NCBI GenBank assembly: GCA_035998495.1
Contig: DASYHP010000013.1
Location: 91,084-155,083 of the forward strand
Direction: 5' to 3'
Length of the DNA stretch: 64,000 bases
Origin: Mesorhizobium_B sp035998495
GTDB taxonomy: Bacteria; Pseudomonadota; Alphaproteobacteria; Rhizobiales; Rhizobiaceae
Below, one piece after another: positions 18,099 through 27,994 of this stretch. The translations under genes and the position numbers were made by a program. The first letter of the stretch is position 1. Each line of letters begins with the position of its first letter. The notes beneath the pieces are model-generated. The model saw nothing but the letters and a program-made list of their open reading frames with translations. It made no database searches and was not told where the DNA came from.

Positions 18099-19013
18099 CT
18101 ACTTCACGGCGCCCGCCGTCATGCCCTTGATGAGGTAGCGCTCAAGCAGGATGCCGACGACGGCGAGCGGCGCGATTGCCGCCGTCGAAAGCGCGGCCAT
18201 GGCCCACCAGTTGATGCCCTGGCTTCCCGTCTGGCTCGCCACCATGACGGGAAGCGTGTTGGCGTTGGTGGAGGTGAGGAGCGCCGCGAAGAAGTACTCG
18301 TTCCAGCACAGCACCAGCGACAGGATGAAGGCCGCCACCATGCCGGGCAGGGCGATGGGGAGCACGATGCGGAAGAACGCGCCCCAGACGGAGAGCCCGT
18401 CCACCAGCGCCGCCTCTTCGAGCTCCACGGGGATGGAGTTGAACTGGTCGCGCATGATCCAGATCACGATGGGCAGCACGGTGAGCGCGTAGAGCAGGAT
18501 CAGCCCGACCCGCGTGTCCAACAGGTCGAGCTCGCGGTAGAGCACGAGGAAGGGCAGCGCGAGCACCACGGGCGGCAGGATGAGCTGCGACACGAAGAAG
18601 AAGGAGATGTCGTCGTTCTTCATGAAGCCGAAGCGGTAGCGGAAGCGCGTGAGCCCATAGGCCGCGAGGCTGCCGATCAGGATGGCGAGCAGCGACGCGC
18701 CGACAGACGTGATCACCGAATTGGTGAAACGTTTCAGGAACTCCGACCGCGGCGTCGAGGCCCCGAAGATCGTGTCGGGCGAAAGCCCCAGCGACCGCCA
18801 GCCGAGCCAGGATGGGGTGAACTGGAGGAAGGGGATGAGCTCGCCCCGCATGACGTTCGGCGCCATCTTGAAGGAGGTCGTCACCGTCCAGAAGATCGGG
18901 AACAGGCAGACGGCGGCCCACAACAGAAGCGCGCCGTAGATGAAGACGCGGCTGGCCCAGAAGCCAGCTTTGGAGCCGGGCTCGTGCAGGACATGTTCGT
19001 CGGCGGCCGTCAC
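18099..19013 (-). CDS. Sugar ABC transporter permease, MalG type
   Basis: A 304-residue inner-membrane permease with six predicted helices and the conserved cytoplasmic EAA loop ELEEAALVDGLSVWGAFFRI. It would pair with the MalF-type permease upstream to form the channel, energised by the MalK-like ATPase. GTG 19013 is preferred because sequence further upstream runs into the intergenic palindrome; an SD-like GGGA is weak. It is the last gene of the leftward binding protein - permease - permease operon. Confidence 0.88.
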   Translation of the reverse strand: MTAADEHVLHEPGSKAGFWASRVFIYGALLLWAAVCLFPIFWTVTTSFKMAPNVMRGELIPFLQFTPSWLGWRSLGLSPDTIFGASTPRSEFLKRFTNSVITSVGASLLAILIGSLAAYGLTRFRYRFGFMKNDDISFFFVSQLILPPVVLALPFLVLYRELDLLDTRVGLILLYALTVLPIVIWIMRDQFNSIPVELEEAALVDGLSVWGAFFRIVLPIALPGMVAAFILSLVLCWNEYFFAALLTSTNANTLPVMVASQTGSQGINWWAMAALSTAAIAPLAVVGILLERYLIKGMTAGAVK

Positions 19014-19043
19014 GGACGTGTTCCCAAGTTGATGCCGGTGCAG

Positions 19044-19222
19044 ACCCCCTCTCCGTCCCGCCTCTGCTTCGCTCCGGCGCGACACCTCTCCCCCTCAAAA
19101 GGGGAGAGGATGGGCGCCAAGCCTTCGAGCGCCGAATCCGGTGCAAACGGCACCGCCCATCCTCTCCCCCGTCGATCGGGGGAGAGGTGGCTCGGGCGCA
19201 AGCCCGAGACGGAGGGGGGGTC
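19044..19222. repeat. Palindromic intergenic repeat, family D (mirrored pair)
   Basis: The left unit contains CCTCTCCCCCTCAAAAGGGG followed by AGAGGATGGGCG; the right contains CGCCCATCCTCTCCCCC with GTCGATCGGGGGAGAGGTG. The outer arms ACCCCCTCTCCGTC and GACGGAGGGGGGT are also complementary. The block sits between two genes of the same operon (MalF- and MalG-type permeases) and may influence mRNA folding or stability there. Confidence 0.75.
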
Positions 19223-19251
19223 GACCGCAGCCATCATGCCGAACGGCGTCC

Positions 19252-20370
19252 TTATGTCACGTTCCGCACGAAGCGGTTGGCGAGCTTCATCAGCAGCGTG
19301 ACGAAGATGATGATGAGGACGAGATAGATCATCGCGAGCATGGTCCCGTAGCCCACGTTGGAGCGGTCGCGATATTCGCGGAAGATGAAGCTCGTCACCG
19401 TGTCCGTCGCGCCGCCCGGCCCTCCGCTCGTCACGGTGATGACGATATCGGCGAGCTTCAGCTTGAAGATGATGCGCAGGATGACGGCCGTGACCGACAC
19501 GGGCAGCATCAAGGGGAAGGTGACCTGCCAGAAGGTCTGCCAGGCGTTGGCGCCGTCCACCTTGGCCGCCTCCAGGACCTCGCGCGACAGCGCCTGGAGC
19601 CCTGCGAGCAGCATGATCATCATGAAGGGGATGAAGGTCCAGGCGTCGAGCGCCATGATCGACAGCTTGGCGATGACGGGATCGGCGAAGAAGGCTGGCC
19701 GCTCCCAGCCGATCCAGCGCAGGAACCTGGCGATGGGCCCGAAGCGCGTCTCCATCATGGATTTGCCGATCATCCAGGACACGGCGACTGGCGACAGCAT
19801 GAGCGGCAGGAGAAACAGGACGCGGAAGAATTTTCGAGCGCGGATCTGTGCGTTCAGCAAGAGCGCAAGCCCGAAGGCGATGGCGTATTCCACCACGATC
19901 GCGAGCACGTAGAGCGCCATGTTGCCGAGCGCGTTCAGGTAGAACGGGTCGCGCCAGGCCTGCCAGAAATTCGCCAGCCCGTTGAAGCGCGGGCCGTCGA
20001 ACGACGACAGGTTCCAGTTGGTGGTCGCGAGATAGAAGCCGAACAGCGTGGGAAAGACGACGAGCGCCACCGTGAACAGCACGGCGGGCAGGATGAAGAG
20101 CGCCTTGACGCCGTCCTCGCCGCGGGTCAGCACCTGCCCGACGCCGAGGGCGATGCCCCAGAGCACATAGGCATAAAGCAGGGGACGCCAGTTCTCGAAG
20201 CCGACCGCGAGCCGGTTCGTGGCGTCGAGGAACTGCAGCAGGAGCACCGCGAGCAGCCCTGCCGTCGCGACGGCCATCAGCAGGCGGCCGAGCCGCTTTC
20301 GGGCGGGCGTCACGCCCTGATCGATCAGGTCGAATCCGGCGGGCGTTGCGATAACGGCTGGAGCGGACAA
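19252..20370 (-). CDS. Sugar ABC transporter permease, MalF type
   Basis: A 372-residue permease, longer than usual because of two extra N-terminal helices (about residues 28-48 and 62-78), as in MalF. The core helices follow, with EAA-type loop EVLEAAKVDGANAWQTFWQV. The start is taken as TTG 20370; no good Shine-Dalgarno sequence is visible, so the exact start is uncertain. It follows the binding-protein gene by about 76 bases and precedes the MalG-type partner. Confidence 0.87.
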   Translation of the reverse strand: MSAPAVIATPAGFDLIDQGVTPARKRLGRLLMAVATAGLLAVLLLQFLDATNRLAVGFENWRPLLYAYVLWGIALGVGQVLTRGEDGVKALFILPAVLFTVALVVFPTLFGFYLATTNWNLSSFDGPRFNGLANFWQAWRDPFYLNALGNMALYVLAIVVEYAIAFGLALLLNAQIRARKFFRVLFLLPLMLSPVAVSWMIGKSMMETRFGPIARFLRWIGWERPAFFADPVIAKLSIMALDAWTFIPFMMIMLLAGLQALSREVLEAAKVDGANAWQTFWQVTFPLMLPVSVTAVILRIIFKLKLADIVITVTSGGPGGATDTVTSFIFREYRDRSNVGYGTMLAMIYLVLIIIFVTLLMKLANRFVRNVT

Positions 20371-20446
20371 GAGGCGGCTCGCGCAGTGGAGATGAGAAGC
20401 CCGGCGGCGCGAGTCCTTGCGCCGCCGGGCCGGAACCGTTCAGAGC

Positions 20447-22111
20447 TCAGAGGCCGAGCGAGGCCTTGTAGAGCTTGATCTGGTTCTCCCGGCCGATCTG
20501 GTCGGTGATCTTCTCCCAGGCGGCGGCGATCGCATCCGCCGTTTCCTGGGCCGACGCGTACTGGCCGGCGACGCCTTTGACGAGCTCGTCCTCGGCGATC
20601 GAGTAGTACTGGAAGATGCCGGGGATGCGCGGCTCGATGGCCGCGTTCGGGTGGTTGTAGCTGTCGAGGTTGGAGCCGAGATAGTCCTCGATGAAGGCCC
20701 GGTCATAGCCCGCCGCTTCCCATTCCGCGTAGTCGAATTGCGAGTTGCGGTAGGGCTGGTAGCCGGACGGGTAGGCCGCCATCCACAGCGCGATGTCCTT
20801 GCCGCCGAGATGGGCGGCCGCCGACCAAGCGGCTTTGCGCTTCTTCTCGTCGGCCGACACGCGGTTGGTCACATAGACGCCCCAGCCGAGATAGGCGAGG
20901 TTCGGCGCCTCGTTGGGCGTCTGCTCCCAGCTCCCGGATTTCGCGTTGTAGACGGCATCCGAGCCCGGCACCGGGTTGAAGCCCACCACGTCGCCGATGA
21001 CCGAGGTGTCGGAGGTGCGGGCGTTCGAGCCCACGTCGCCCCACCAGGTCAGCATGCCGCCCGTTCCCGCGAGGAATTGCTGGAAGGCGGTCGTGTTGGG
21101 GTCGGCGTTGAGTTGCTCGGGCGGGTAGGCGTTGGCGGCCATAAGGTCCATGACCTCCTGGATCGCGCGCACGAAGGCGGGGTTGTTGACCCTGGGCTTC
21201 ATGGTATCAGCGTCGAACAGCCAGGCCGGGTCCTGCGGGTGCTTGGCGTAGGCCGTCGCGCGGTCGGCGAGGAAGTACCAGCCGAAGCCGCCCCACTGGA
21301 ACTTGAGCGGGTCGAGGAAGCCGAAGGCCGGCAGGCCCGTCAGCGGGTCGGTCTTGCCCGCCAGGAACTTCGAATGGGCGTTGACCTCCGTCCAGTTCTT
21401 CGGCGGCGCCCATTCGCCCTGGTTGCCCGCGTCCTTCCAGGCCTGCGCCCACTCGGCGTTCTCGTAATAGTCCTTGCGGTAGGCGAGCGTGTGGCAGTCG
21501 CCGTCGATGGAGATGCGGTAGGTCTTGCCGTCCCAGGTGCCGACCGGCGCCTTGAGGTAATCGACATAGTCGTCCATGTCGATCTGCTGCATCACCCAGT
21601 CGGGCATCGGGTCGAGCAGCCCGCGGCCGGCGGTGTCGCCCTCGAGCGGCGCCCCCATGGCCAGGATGTCGAAGTCCACCGTGCCGGTGGCGATGGCCTG
21701 CTGGAGGCGCGGGTTGTAGTCGGCCTGGGCGAGGTCCACCCAGTTGATGCGGGCGCCGGTGTATTCCTCCCAGGGCTTCAGGAAGCCGCGGAACAGGATG
21801 TTGTGCTGGCCTTGGTTGTTGAGGCCCATGAAGGTCAGCTCGACGCCTTCGAACTCGCCCTGGGCGACATTGGCCTTGGTGGGCTCCAGCGTGAGTTCGC
21901 CCACCTGCTGCCAGTGGACGTCCGTGGGCGAGCCCTGGCCCACGCCCGGAATGGCGAGGATCTGGGCGCGCACGCTGCCTTGCGCGGCGGCCGGCGTGGT
22001 GAGCCCGGCCTGGCCCGCGGCCGCGAGCGCCGCCATGCTGGCCGCGCCCTGGAGCACGCCGCGGCGCGTCAGGCTGGCGCGCGCCAGCGCCTGATAAAGA
22101 TCGACCTTCAT
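20447..22111 (-). CDS. Sugar ABC transporter extracellular solute-binding protein, Tat-exported
   Basis: A 554-residue periplasmic binding protein. The N-terminus has a twin-arginine-like signal (LTRRGVLQGAASMAAL) ending in TTPAAAQ. The mature part has a family-1 binding-protein layout (NWVDLAQADYNPRLQQAIATG, NNQGQHNILFRGF). It is about 100 residues longer than typical maltose-type binding proteins. ATG 22111 is preceded by GGGAGG with seven-base spacing, whereas the frame open further upstream crosses the promoter region. First gene of the leftward importer operon; ligand probably a mono- or oligosaccharide, judging from neighbours. Confidence 0.87.
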   Translation of the reverse strand: MKVDLYQALARASLTRRGVLQGAASMAALAAAGQAGLTTPAAAQGSVRAQILAIPGVGQGSPTDVHWQQVGELTLEPTKANVAQGEFEGVELTFMGLNNQGQHNILFRGFLKPWEEYTGARINWVDLAQADYNPRLQQAIATGTVDFDILAMGAPLEGDTAGRGLLDPMPDWVMQQIDMDDYVDYLKAPVGTWDGKTYRISIDGDCHTLAYRKDYYENAEWAQAWKDAGNQGEWAPPKNWTEVNAHSKFLAGKTDPLTGLPAFGFLDPLKFQWGGFGWYFLADRATAYAKHPQDPAWLFDADTMKPRVNNPAFVRAIQEVMDLMAANAYPPEQLNADPNTTAFQQFLAGTGGMLTWWGDVGSNARTSDTSVIGDVVGFNPVPGSDAVYNAKSGSWEQTPNEAPNLAYLGWGVYVTNRVSADEKKRKAAWSAAAHLGGKDIALWMAAYPSGYQPYRNSQFDYAEWEAAGYDRAFIEDYLGSNLDSYNHPNAAIEPRIPGIFQYYSIAEDELVKGVAGQYASAQETADAIAAAWEKITDQIGRENQIKLYKASLGL

Positions 22112-22422
22112 TGCAATCCTCCCAATGGGTGAAGCCGGACGCTCACTCCCGATGCCCGGCGGACTCCCTCGTCTCAAACGGCAGGCGGCCGAAAAAGGCC
22201 TTGAACCTGATGCCAGGCGGATAACGCGGGAGAAACCAGGCGGGAGTATTGGGGGCAAGGCTTCGCCCTGTCAACGCGGGCGGCAAGCGCGCCGAACCCT
22301 TCCGAAGGTCGAGGCGGTTCGAAGGGTTGGCAGTGGACTTGCCCGCCCGCCCTGTTCTAGCTTCGCCGCGCAAAAGGCCCGGCAGGTATGAAGGCGGGGG
22401 GCCGGGAGGGAAACAGCTCGCA
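22112..22422. promoter_or_regulatory. Divergent regulatory region of the sugar importer
   Basis: This 311-base region drives the binding protein/permeases leftward and the ATPase-FucU-kinase genes rightward. It holds an 8-bp inverted repeat, AACCCTTC (22295-22302) and GAAGGGTT (22321-22328), a candidate operator. I could not place a convincing -35/-10 pair. No gene is seen. No local regulator gene accompanies the locus. Confidence 0.4.
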
Positions 22423-23475
<1,053 letters not shown>

Positions 23476-23497
23476 TCATCGACAAAGGGAGAAAAGC

Positions 23498-23950
23498 TTG
23501 CTCAAGGGGATCAACCCGCTTTTGAACGCGGAGGCGCTCTACGCGCTCCGCGCCATGGGCCACGGCGACGACCTGATCATCGCCGACACCAATTTCCCGT
23601 CGGATTCCATCGCGCGGGAAACCGTGTTCGGCGAGCTTCTACGCATCGATGCGCCGGCGGCCCAAGTGGTGGAAGCCGTGCTCTCGCTCTACCCGCTCGA
23701 CACGTTCGTGGACGACGCGGCCGCGCGCATGGAGGTGGTGGGCAAGCCCGACGAGCTTCTGCCCATCCACCGCGAGGTACAGGAGAAGATCGACGCGGCG
23801 GAAGGCAAGAGCTGGCCGATGATCGGCGTCGAGCGCTACGCCTTCTATGAGCGCGCGAAAAAGGCCTATTGCGTGATCCAGACCGGCGAGCGCCGCTTCT
23901 ACGGCTGCTTCGCCTTCCGCAAGGGCGTGATCCCGCCCGATGTTCGATAA
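23498..23950 (+). CDS. fucU: L-fucose mutarotase-like protein (FucU/RbsD family)
   Basis: A 150-residue sugar mutarotase. The FucU pattern MLKGINPLLNAEALYALRAM is followed by the catalytic His22 (GHGD) and ADTNFPS; YAFYERAKKAYCVIQTGERR and the C-terminal FRKGVIPPDV also match. FucU interconverts alpha and beta anomers of fucose or ribose so that kinases or dehydrogenases get the right form. The start is TTG 23498 with AAAGGGAGAAA upstream. It lies 22 bases after the ATPase gene, so it is in the same unit. The fucose dehydrogenase-like gene at 10.5-11.5 kb makes a 6-deoxyhexose or pentose substrate attractive. Confidence 0.9.
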   Translation: MLKGINPLLNAEALYALRAMGHGDDLIIADTNFPSDSIARETVFGELLRIDAPAAQVVEAVLSLYPLDTFVDDAAARMEVVGKPDELLPIHREVQEKIDAAEGKSWPMIGVERYAFYERAKKAYCVIQTGERRFYGCFAFRKGVIPPDVR

Positions 23951-23986
23951 GTAGAGACGCCCAAAGGCGCGCGGCCACGCGAAACC

Positions 23987-24113
23987 GGCCCCCTCCACCG
24001 CCTTCGGCGGTCCCCCTCCCCCGCTTCGCAGGAGAGGATCCGCAGCGGCGGCGCCGTTGATCCTCCCCCATTCATGGGGGAGGGGGACCATGCGAAGCAT
24101 GGTGGAGGGGGCC
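23987..24113. repeat. Palindromic intergenic repeat, family A (two facing units)
   Basis: Two family-A units face each other: ACCGCC-TTC-GGCGGT and an imperfect C-rich hairpin on the left; CTCCCCCATTCATGGGGGAG and ACCATGC-GAA-GCATGGT on the right. The block separates fucU from the ribokinase-like gene and could weaken co-expression of that gene. Confidence 0.8.
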
Positions 24114-24156
24114 GAACACATCCCAACCGTCCAGTGACAAGAGAAAGGGCCTCAAC

Positions 24157-25089
24157 GTGCCGAACCCGCAAAAGCCCGTCGTCATCCTGGGCGTGTTCGT
24201 GGCCGACACAGCCTATCGGGCGCCACGCCAGCCGCGCATGGGCGAAACCATCCTCGGCCTCGACTTCAAGCTCGGCCCGGGCGGAAAAGGCTCCAACCAG
24301 GCGGTCGCGGCCGGCCGGCTCGGCGCGGACGTGTCCTTCATCACGCGCCTGGGCGCGGACGACTTCGCCGACATGGCCCGAAAGACGTGGGGCGAAGCCG
24401 GCGTGACGCCGGCCGTGACGGAAACGCCCGACAGCTATACGGGCGCGGCCTATATCTTCGTGGAAGAGTCCACCGGCAACAACGCCATCATCATTTCGCC
24501 GGGCGCCGCGGCGAAGATCTCGCCCGCCGACATCGATGCCAACGCCGACCTCATCCGGCGCGCGGGCGTGTTCGTGACCCAGCTCGAACAGCCGATCCCG
24601 GCGGCCGAACGCGCCTTGCAAATCGCGCGGGAGGCGGGCGTCACCACCATCCTCAACCCCGCCCCGGCGGCCGAGCTTCCGCAAACCATCTATCGCCTCT
24701 GCGACTATCTCACGCCCAACGAGACCGAAGCCGAGGCGCTCACGGGCATGAAGGTCGAAACCATCGACGGGGCCCGCGCGGCCGCCGACGCGCTCCTCGC
24801 CAAGGGCGTCGGCGCGGCGCTTATCACGCTGGGCGAGAAGGGCGCGCTGCTGCACGGGTCGGGCTTTTCCGAGCACGTCCCCGCCATCTCCGCGGGGCCT
24901 GTCGTGGAGACCACGGGCGCGGGCGACGCCTTCAACGGCGGCTTCGCGGTCGGCCTCGCCCGCGGCATGCCGCCCAGAGAGGCCGTGCGCTTCGCGGCGG
25001 CGGTCGCCGGCATTTCCGTGACACGGCCCGGCACCGCGCCTTCCATGCCCACCCTCGCCGAGGTCGAGGCGCTGCTGGCCAAGGCGTGA
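24157..25089 (+). CDS. rbsK: Ribokinase-like PfkB family carbohydrate kinase
   Basis: A 310-residue PfkB kinase with GPGGKGSNQAVAAGRLGADV near the N-terminus and the C-terminal anion-hole and catalytic motif TTGAGDAFNGGFAVGLA (Asp is the base). Overall order matches ribokinase, which makes ribose 5-phosphate, but related kinases act on other sugars and nucleosides. The start is GTG 24157 with GAGAAAGG upstream. It is downstream of the transporter ATPase and mutarotase and probably phosphorylates the imported sugar. Confidence 0.85.
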   Translation: MPNPQKPVVILGVFVADTAYRAPRQPRMGETILGLDFKLGPGGKGSNQAVAAGRLGADVSFITRLGADDFADMARKTWGEAGVTPAVTETPDSYTGAAYIFVEESTGNNAIIISPGAAAKISPADIDANADLIRRAGVFVTQLEQPIPAAERALQIAREAGVTTILNPAPAAELPQTIYRLCDYLTPNETEAEALTGMKVETIDGARAAADALLAKGVGAALITLGEKGALLHGSGFSEHVPAISAGPVVETTGAGDAFNGGFAVGLARGMPPREAVRFAAAVAGISVTRPGTAPSMPTLAEVEALLAKA

Positions 25090-25391
25090 GGATTACCGCG
25101 GAGGGGCGTGGACGAAGTTTCGCGCCTTCGCGGCTCGGGCGAAAAAACTTGAGCCGCAAGCCTTTGTTGTTGCTGAGCTTCTGCTCGCCTCACGCGCAGG
25201 CGCGCATTTTTTCTCTCGCTCTTTCATCCACGCCCCCTCAACCCTCTCGTATTCTCCTCCTCGCCTTCTTGCGGGAAGCCTGGGTCATGAACCGGGTGCC
25301 AGGGAGAGGGCCGGTGCTGGATCGGTCGTGCAAACGGTGGCCCGGCTGGGCGATGAGCCCCCCGGTCCAGGCCCGAAGGAGGCCCGATGGG

Positions 25392-25431
25392 CACGTTGGG
25401 TGAGGGTCTCCAAAGAGACAGCCACAACGTG
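25392..25431. ncRNA. Candidate structured RNA element 1
   Basis: CACGTTG (25392-25398) pairs with CAACGTG (25425-25431), and inside it GTCTC pairs with GAGAC around a CAAA loop (25406-25419). The 40-base element is a two-tier stem-loop. Strand is not decidable and no known RNA family was recognised. Confidence 0.4.
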
Positions 25432-25508
25432 ACACGCCCCTCCAGGGCAAGACCACCGACGGGGCGCGGGTGACCGCGTCATATAAGTCGTTTCGGAAGG
25501 CACGGCCC

Positions 25509-25567
25509 CGGGCCCCGCTTCCCGAACCCCTCGAGAGAGGGGATGCTCTTTGGCATGAGCCGGCCCG
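25509..25567. ncRNA. Candidate structured RNA element 2 (three-way junction)
   Basis: CGGGCC (25509-25514) pairs with GGCCCG (25562-25567), enclosing two hairpins in tandem: CCCCTC-GAGA-GAGGGG (25527-25542; GAGA is a GNRA tetraloop) and ATGC-TCTTTG-GCAT (25543-25556). This is a compact three-way junction. I could not assign a family. Confidence 0.4.
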
Positions 25568-25621
25568 AACAGGGCGCGGCGATAAAGACGCGCGTCTATG
25601 GAACGGGTTGGGGGCGGCGGC

Positions 25622-26389
25622 TTACCGCGTCGCCACGATGAAGAGCCGCGGAAAGGGCAGGAGCAGGCGGCCGTCCGCCGCGAGCGGATAGCTTTGAGCG
25701 ACCATCGTGCGGTAGCGGGCCAGGAAGAGGGCGCGCTCGGCCTCGTCGAGATCAGCCAGATAGGGCCGCAGGCCCGTCGCGCGGAGCCAGTCCACCAGGG
25801 CGTCCACGCCGGCCAGCGGGTGGTGATAAACGGTCAGCCACACATCCACGCGCCGGCACAAAGGCGAGAGCAGATCCCAGTAATGGCGAGGCGCATGGAT
25901 TCTCGTGCGCGCCGCTTCGGCCTCCGAAAGCTTGTCGCCCCAGGGGCCGTTCTTCGCGGCTTCGGCCATGGCCGTATGGTTGGGCTCCCCGAGATTGTCG
26001 GGAAGCTGCACGGCGAGCGTGCCGCCCTCGCGGAGGCGGGAGACGAGCCGCGGCAGAAGCTCTTCGTGGTCCGGCACCCATTGGAGCGACGCATTGGCGA
26101 AGATGAGGTCATAGGAACCCTCGCCCTCCCAGGCCGCGATGTCGGCGAGCGAAAAGGACGCGTCCGGCAGCCGCGCCCGCGCCGCCTCGATCATGGCGGG
26201 CGAGGAGTCCACGCCCTCCACGCTGGCGTCGGGAAAGCGCCGGACCAGAAGCTCCGTCGAGTTGCCCGGCCCGCAGCCGAGATCGACGGCGGTTCGCACA
26301 TCCGCGTCCGACACGGCGGCGAGGAGGTCGCGCGCGGGGCGCGTGCGCTCGTCCTCGAAGCGGAGATAATCGCGGGCGGACCAGTCCAT
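25622..26389 (-). CDS. tam: Trans-aconitate 2-methyltransferase-like SAM-dependent methyltransferase
   Basis: A 255-residue class I methyltransferase. Motif I is DLGCGPGNSTELL near residue 36, followed by VEGVDSSPAMI and the Tam-type segments FANASLQWVPDHEELL and VQLPDNLGEPNH. Tam methylates trans-aconitate, a spontaneous inhibitor of the citric acid cycle. The N-terminus MDWSARDYLRFEDERTRPA is typical of the family. It stands alone, just downstream of glpK on the same strand (33-base gap), so it may receive read-through from the glycerol operon. Confidence 0.87.
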   Translation of the reverse strand: MDWSARDYLRFEDERTRPARDLLAAVSDADVRTAVDLGCGPGNSTELLVRRFPDASVEGVDSSPAMIEAARARLPDASFSLADIAAWEGEGSYDLIFANASLQWVPDHEELLPRLVSRLREGGTLAVQLPDNLGEPNHTAMAEAAKNGPWGDKLSEAEAARTRIHAPRHYWDLLSPLCRRVDVWLTVYHHPLAGVDALVDWLRATGLRPYLADLDEAERALFLARYRTMVAQSYPLAADGRLLLPFPRLFIVATR

Positions 26390-26422
26390 GAAGGCTCCTT
26401 GCTCTGCCGGCTTTGCGGCGGC

Positions 26423-27913
26423 TCAGCCCGCCGTCAGCGTGCGGTGCACGGCGTCGCGCCAGCCCGAAAGTTTTCGTTCGCGCGTGGCGGCGTCCATTTG
26501 AGGCTCGAAGCGCCGCTCGGCGGCCCAGCGCGCGGAAAAATCCTCCTGGCCCGGCCAGACGCCGACGGCGCTGCCCGCGAGCCAGGCCGCGCCGAGCGCG
26601 GTGGTCTCCATCACGGCCGGCCGGTCCACCGGCGCGTCGAGGATGTCGCTGAGGCGCTGCATGGTCCAGTCGGACGCCGACATGCCGCCGTCCGCGCGCA
26701 GCACCGTTTTTTCCGCGCCCGGCCAATCCCGCTTCATGGCATCGACGAGATCGCGCGTCTGGAAGGCCACCGCCTCCAGCGCTGCGCGGGCCAGCTCGGC
26801 CGGGCCGGTGTTGCGGGTCAGCCCGAAGATCGCGCCCCGCGCGTCGGCGTCCCAATAGGGCGCGCCGAGCCCCACGAAGGCCGGCACAAGGAAAACGTCC
26901 TGGCTCTCGTCGGCGCGTGGGGCCAGTTCGGTCGATTGCGCGGCGTGGCCGATGATCTTCAGCCCGTCGCGCAGCCACTGCACGGCCGCGCCGGCGATGA
27001 AGATGGAGCCTTCGAGCGCATAGGTGGTCCGCCCGTTCAGCCGGTAGGCCACGGTGGAGAGCAGCCGGTTCTCCGAACGCACGAGCTCTTCGCCCGTGTT
27101 GAGCACCGCGAAGCAGCCCGTGCCGTATGTGCTCTTCATCATGCCCGGCGAAAAACAGGCCTGGCCGACGGTCGCGGCCTGCTGGTCGCCCGCAACCCCG
27201 CGGATCGGGATGGTCGCGCCGAACAGGCTTTCGTCGGTCTCGCCGAAATCGCCCGAACAATCCCGCACCTCGGGCAGCATTCTTGGGGGCACACCGAGGA
27301 TGGCGCAAAGCTCCTCGTCCCAGGCCTGGCGGCGGATGTCGAAGAGCAGGGTGCGCGACGCGTTGGTGGCGTCGGTGGCGTGCAGGCGCCCGCCGGTGAG
27401 CCGCCAGATCAGAAAGGAATCGATGGTGCCGGCGAGCAGCTCGCCGCGTTCGGCCTTTTCCCGTGCGCCCTCGACATGATCGAGAAGCCAGCCGAGCTTG
27501 GTGCCGGAGAAATAGGGGTCGAGCAGAAGCCCGGTGCGCTCGGTGAAGAGCTCCTCATGGCCCTCCGCGCGCAACCTCTGGCAGACATCCGCTGTGCGCC
27601 GGTCCTGCCAGACGATGGCGTTGTGGATGGGCCTGCCCGTCGCCTTTTCCCACACCACCACCGTCTCGCGCTGGTTGGTGATGCCGAGCGCGGCCACCTG
27701 TGAAGCGCCCGCGCCCGCCTGGTCGAGCGCCGCCCGCGCTGTGGCGAGCGTGGTCCTCCAGATGTGTTCGGGGTCGTGCTCCACCCAGCCCGAAGCAGGG
27801 AAGGCTTGCGGGAACTCTTGCTGGCCAACGCCTTTGGGCTTCAAGTCCGGCCCGAACAGCATGGCGCGCGTCGAAGTGGTGCCCTGGTCGATCGCCAAGA
27901 CGAAGCCGGTCAT
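26423..27913 (-). CDS. glpK: Glycerol kinase
   Basis: A 496-residue FGGY kinase that converts glycerol to sn-glycerol 3-phosphate with ATP. The N-terminal phosphate motif is AIDQGTTSTRAMLFG; NAIVWQDRRTADVC, GDQQAATVGQACF, STYGTGCFAVLNTGEE and ADGGMSASDW are characteristic. ATG 27913 is chosen because the protein then begins MTGFVLAIDQ, as usual in the family. It is separated from the end of the transporter operon by 129 bases containing a strong hairpin, so its expression may be partly independent. Confidence 0.95.
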   Translation of the reverse strand: MTGFVLAIDQGTTSTRAMLFGPDLKPKGVGQQEFPQAFPASGWVEHDPEHIWRTTLATARAALDQAGAGASQVAALGITNQRETVVVWEKATGRPIHNAIVWQDRRTADVCQRLRAEGHEELFTERTGLLLDPYFSGTKLGWLLDHVEGAREKAERGELLAGTIDSFLIWRLTGGRLHATDATNASRTLLFDIRRQAWDEELCAILGVPPRMLPEVRDCSGDFGETDESLFGATIPIRGVAGDQQAATVGQACFSPGMMKSTYGTGCFAVLNTGEELVRSENRLLSTVAYRLNGRTTYALEGSIFIAGAAVQWLRDGLKIIGHAAQSTELAPRADESQDVFLVPAFVGLGAPYWDADARGAIFGLTRNTGPAELARAALEAVAFQTRDLVDAMKRDWPGAEKTVLRADGGMSASDWTMQRLSDILDAPVDRPAVMETTALGAAWLAGSAVGVWPGQEDFSARWAAERRFEPQMDAATRERKLSGWRDAVHRTLTAG

Positions 27914-27994
27914 CTGCGTGAACCCCCATGCCAAGCCGAAGGCGGCGGTCCGGCTGTGGGCCTCCGCCGACCGCGGCGGCCGACCCTCAAAGAA

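Larger units (their letters stand above)
25090..25621. other. Gene-free 532-base stretch between convergent genes with RNA-like folds
   Basis: No credible coding region is seen on either strand. The left part (to about 25280) is unremarkable apart from a GGCTC/GAGCC stem around 25133. The right part has two segments that fold well, at 25392-25431 and 25509-25567, listed separately. Since both flanking genes converge here, the stretch is neither their promoter nor a 5' leader; one or two stand-alone RNA genes are the likeliest explanation. Confidence 0.5.

Noticed and set aside
25360..25400. Signal recognition particle RNA in the gene-free stretch, because of GGTCCAGGCCCGAAGGAGG
   Set aside because: The invariant CAGGTCCGGAAGGAAGCAGC core and its tetraloop are not present; only a loose resemblance remains.
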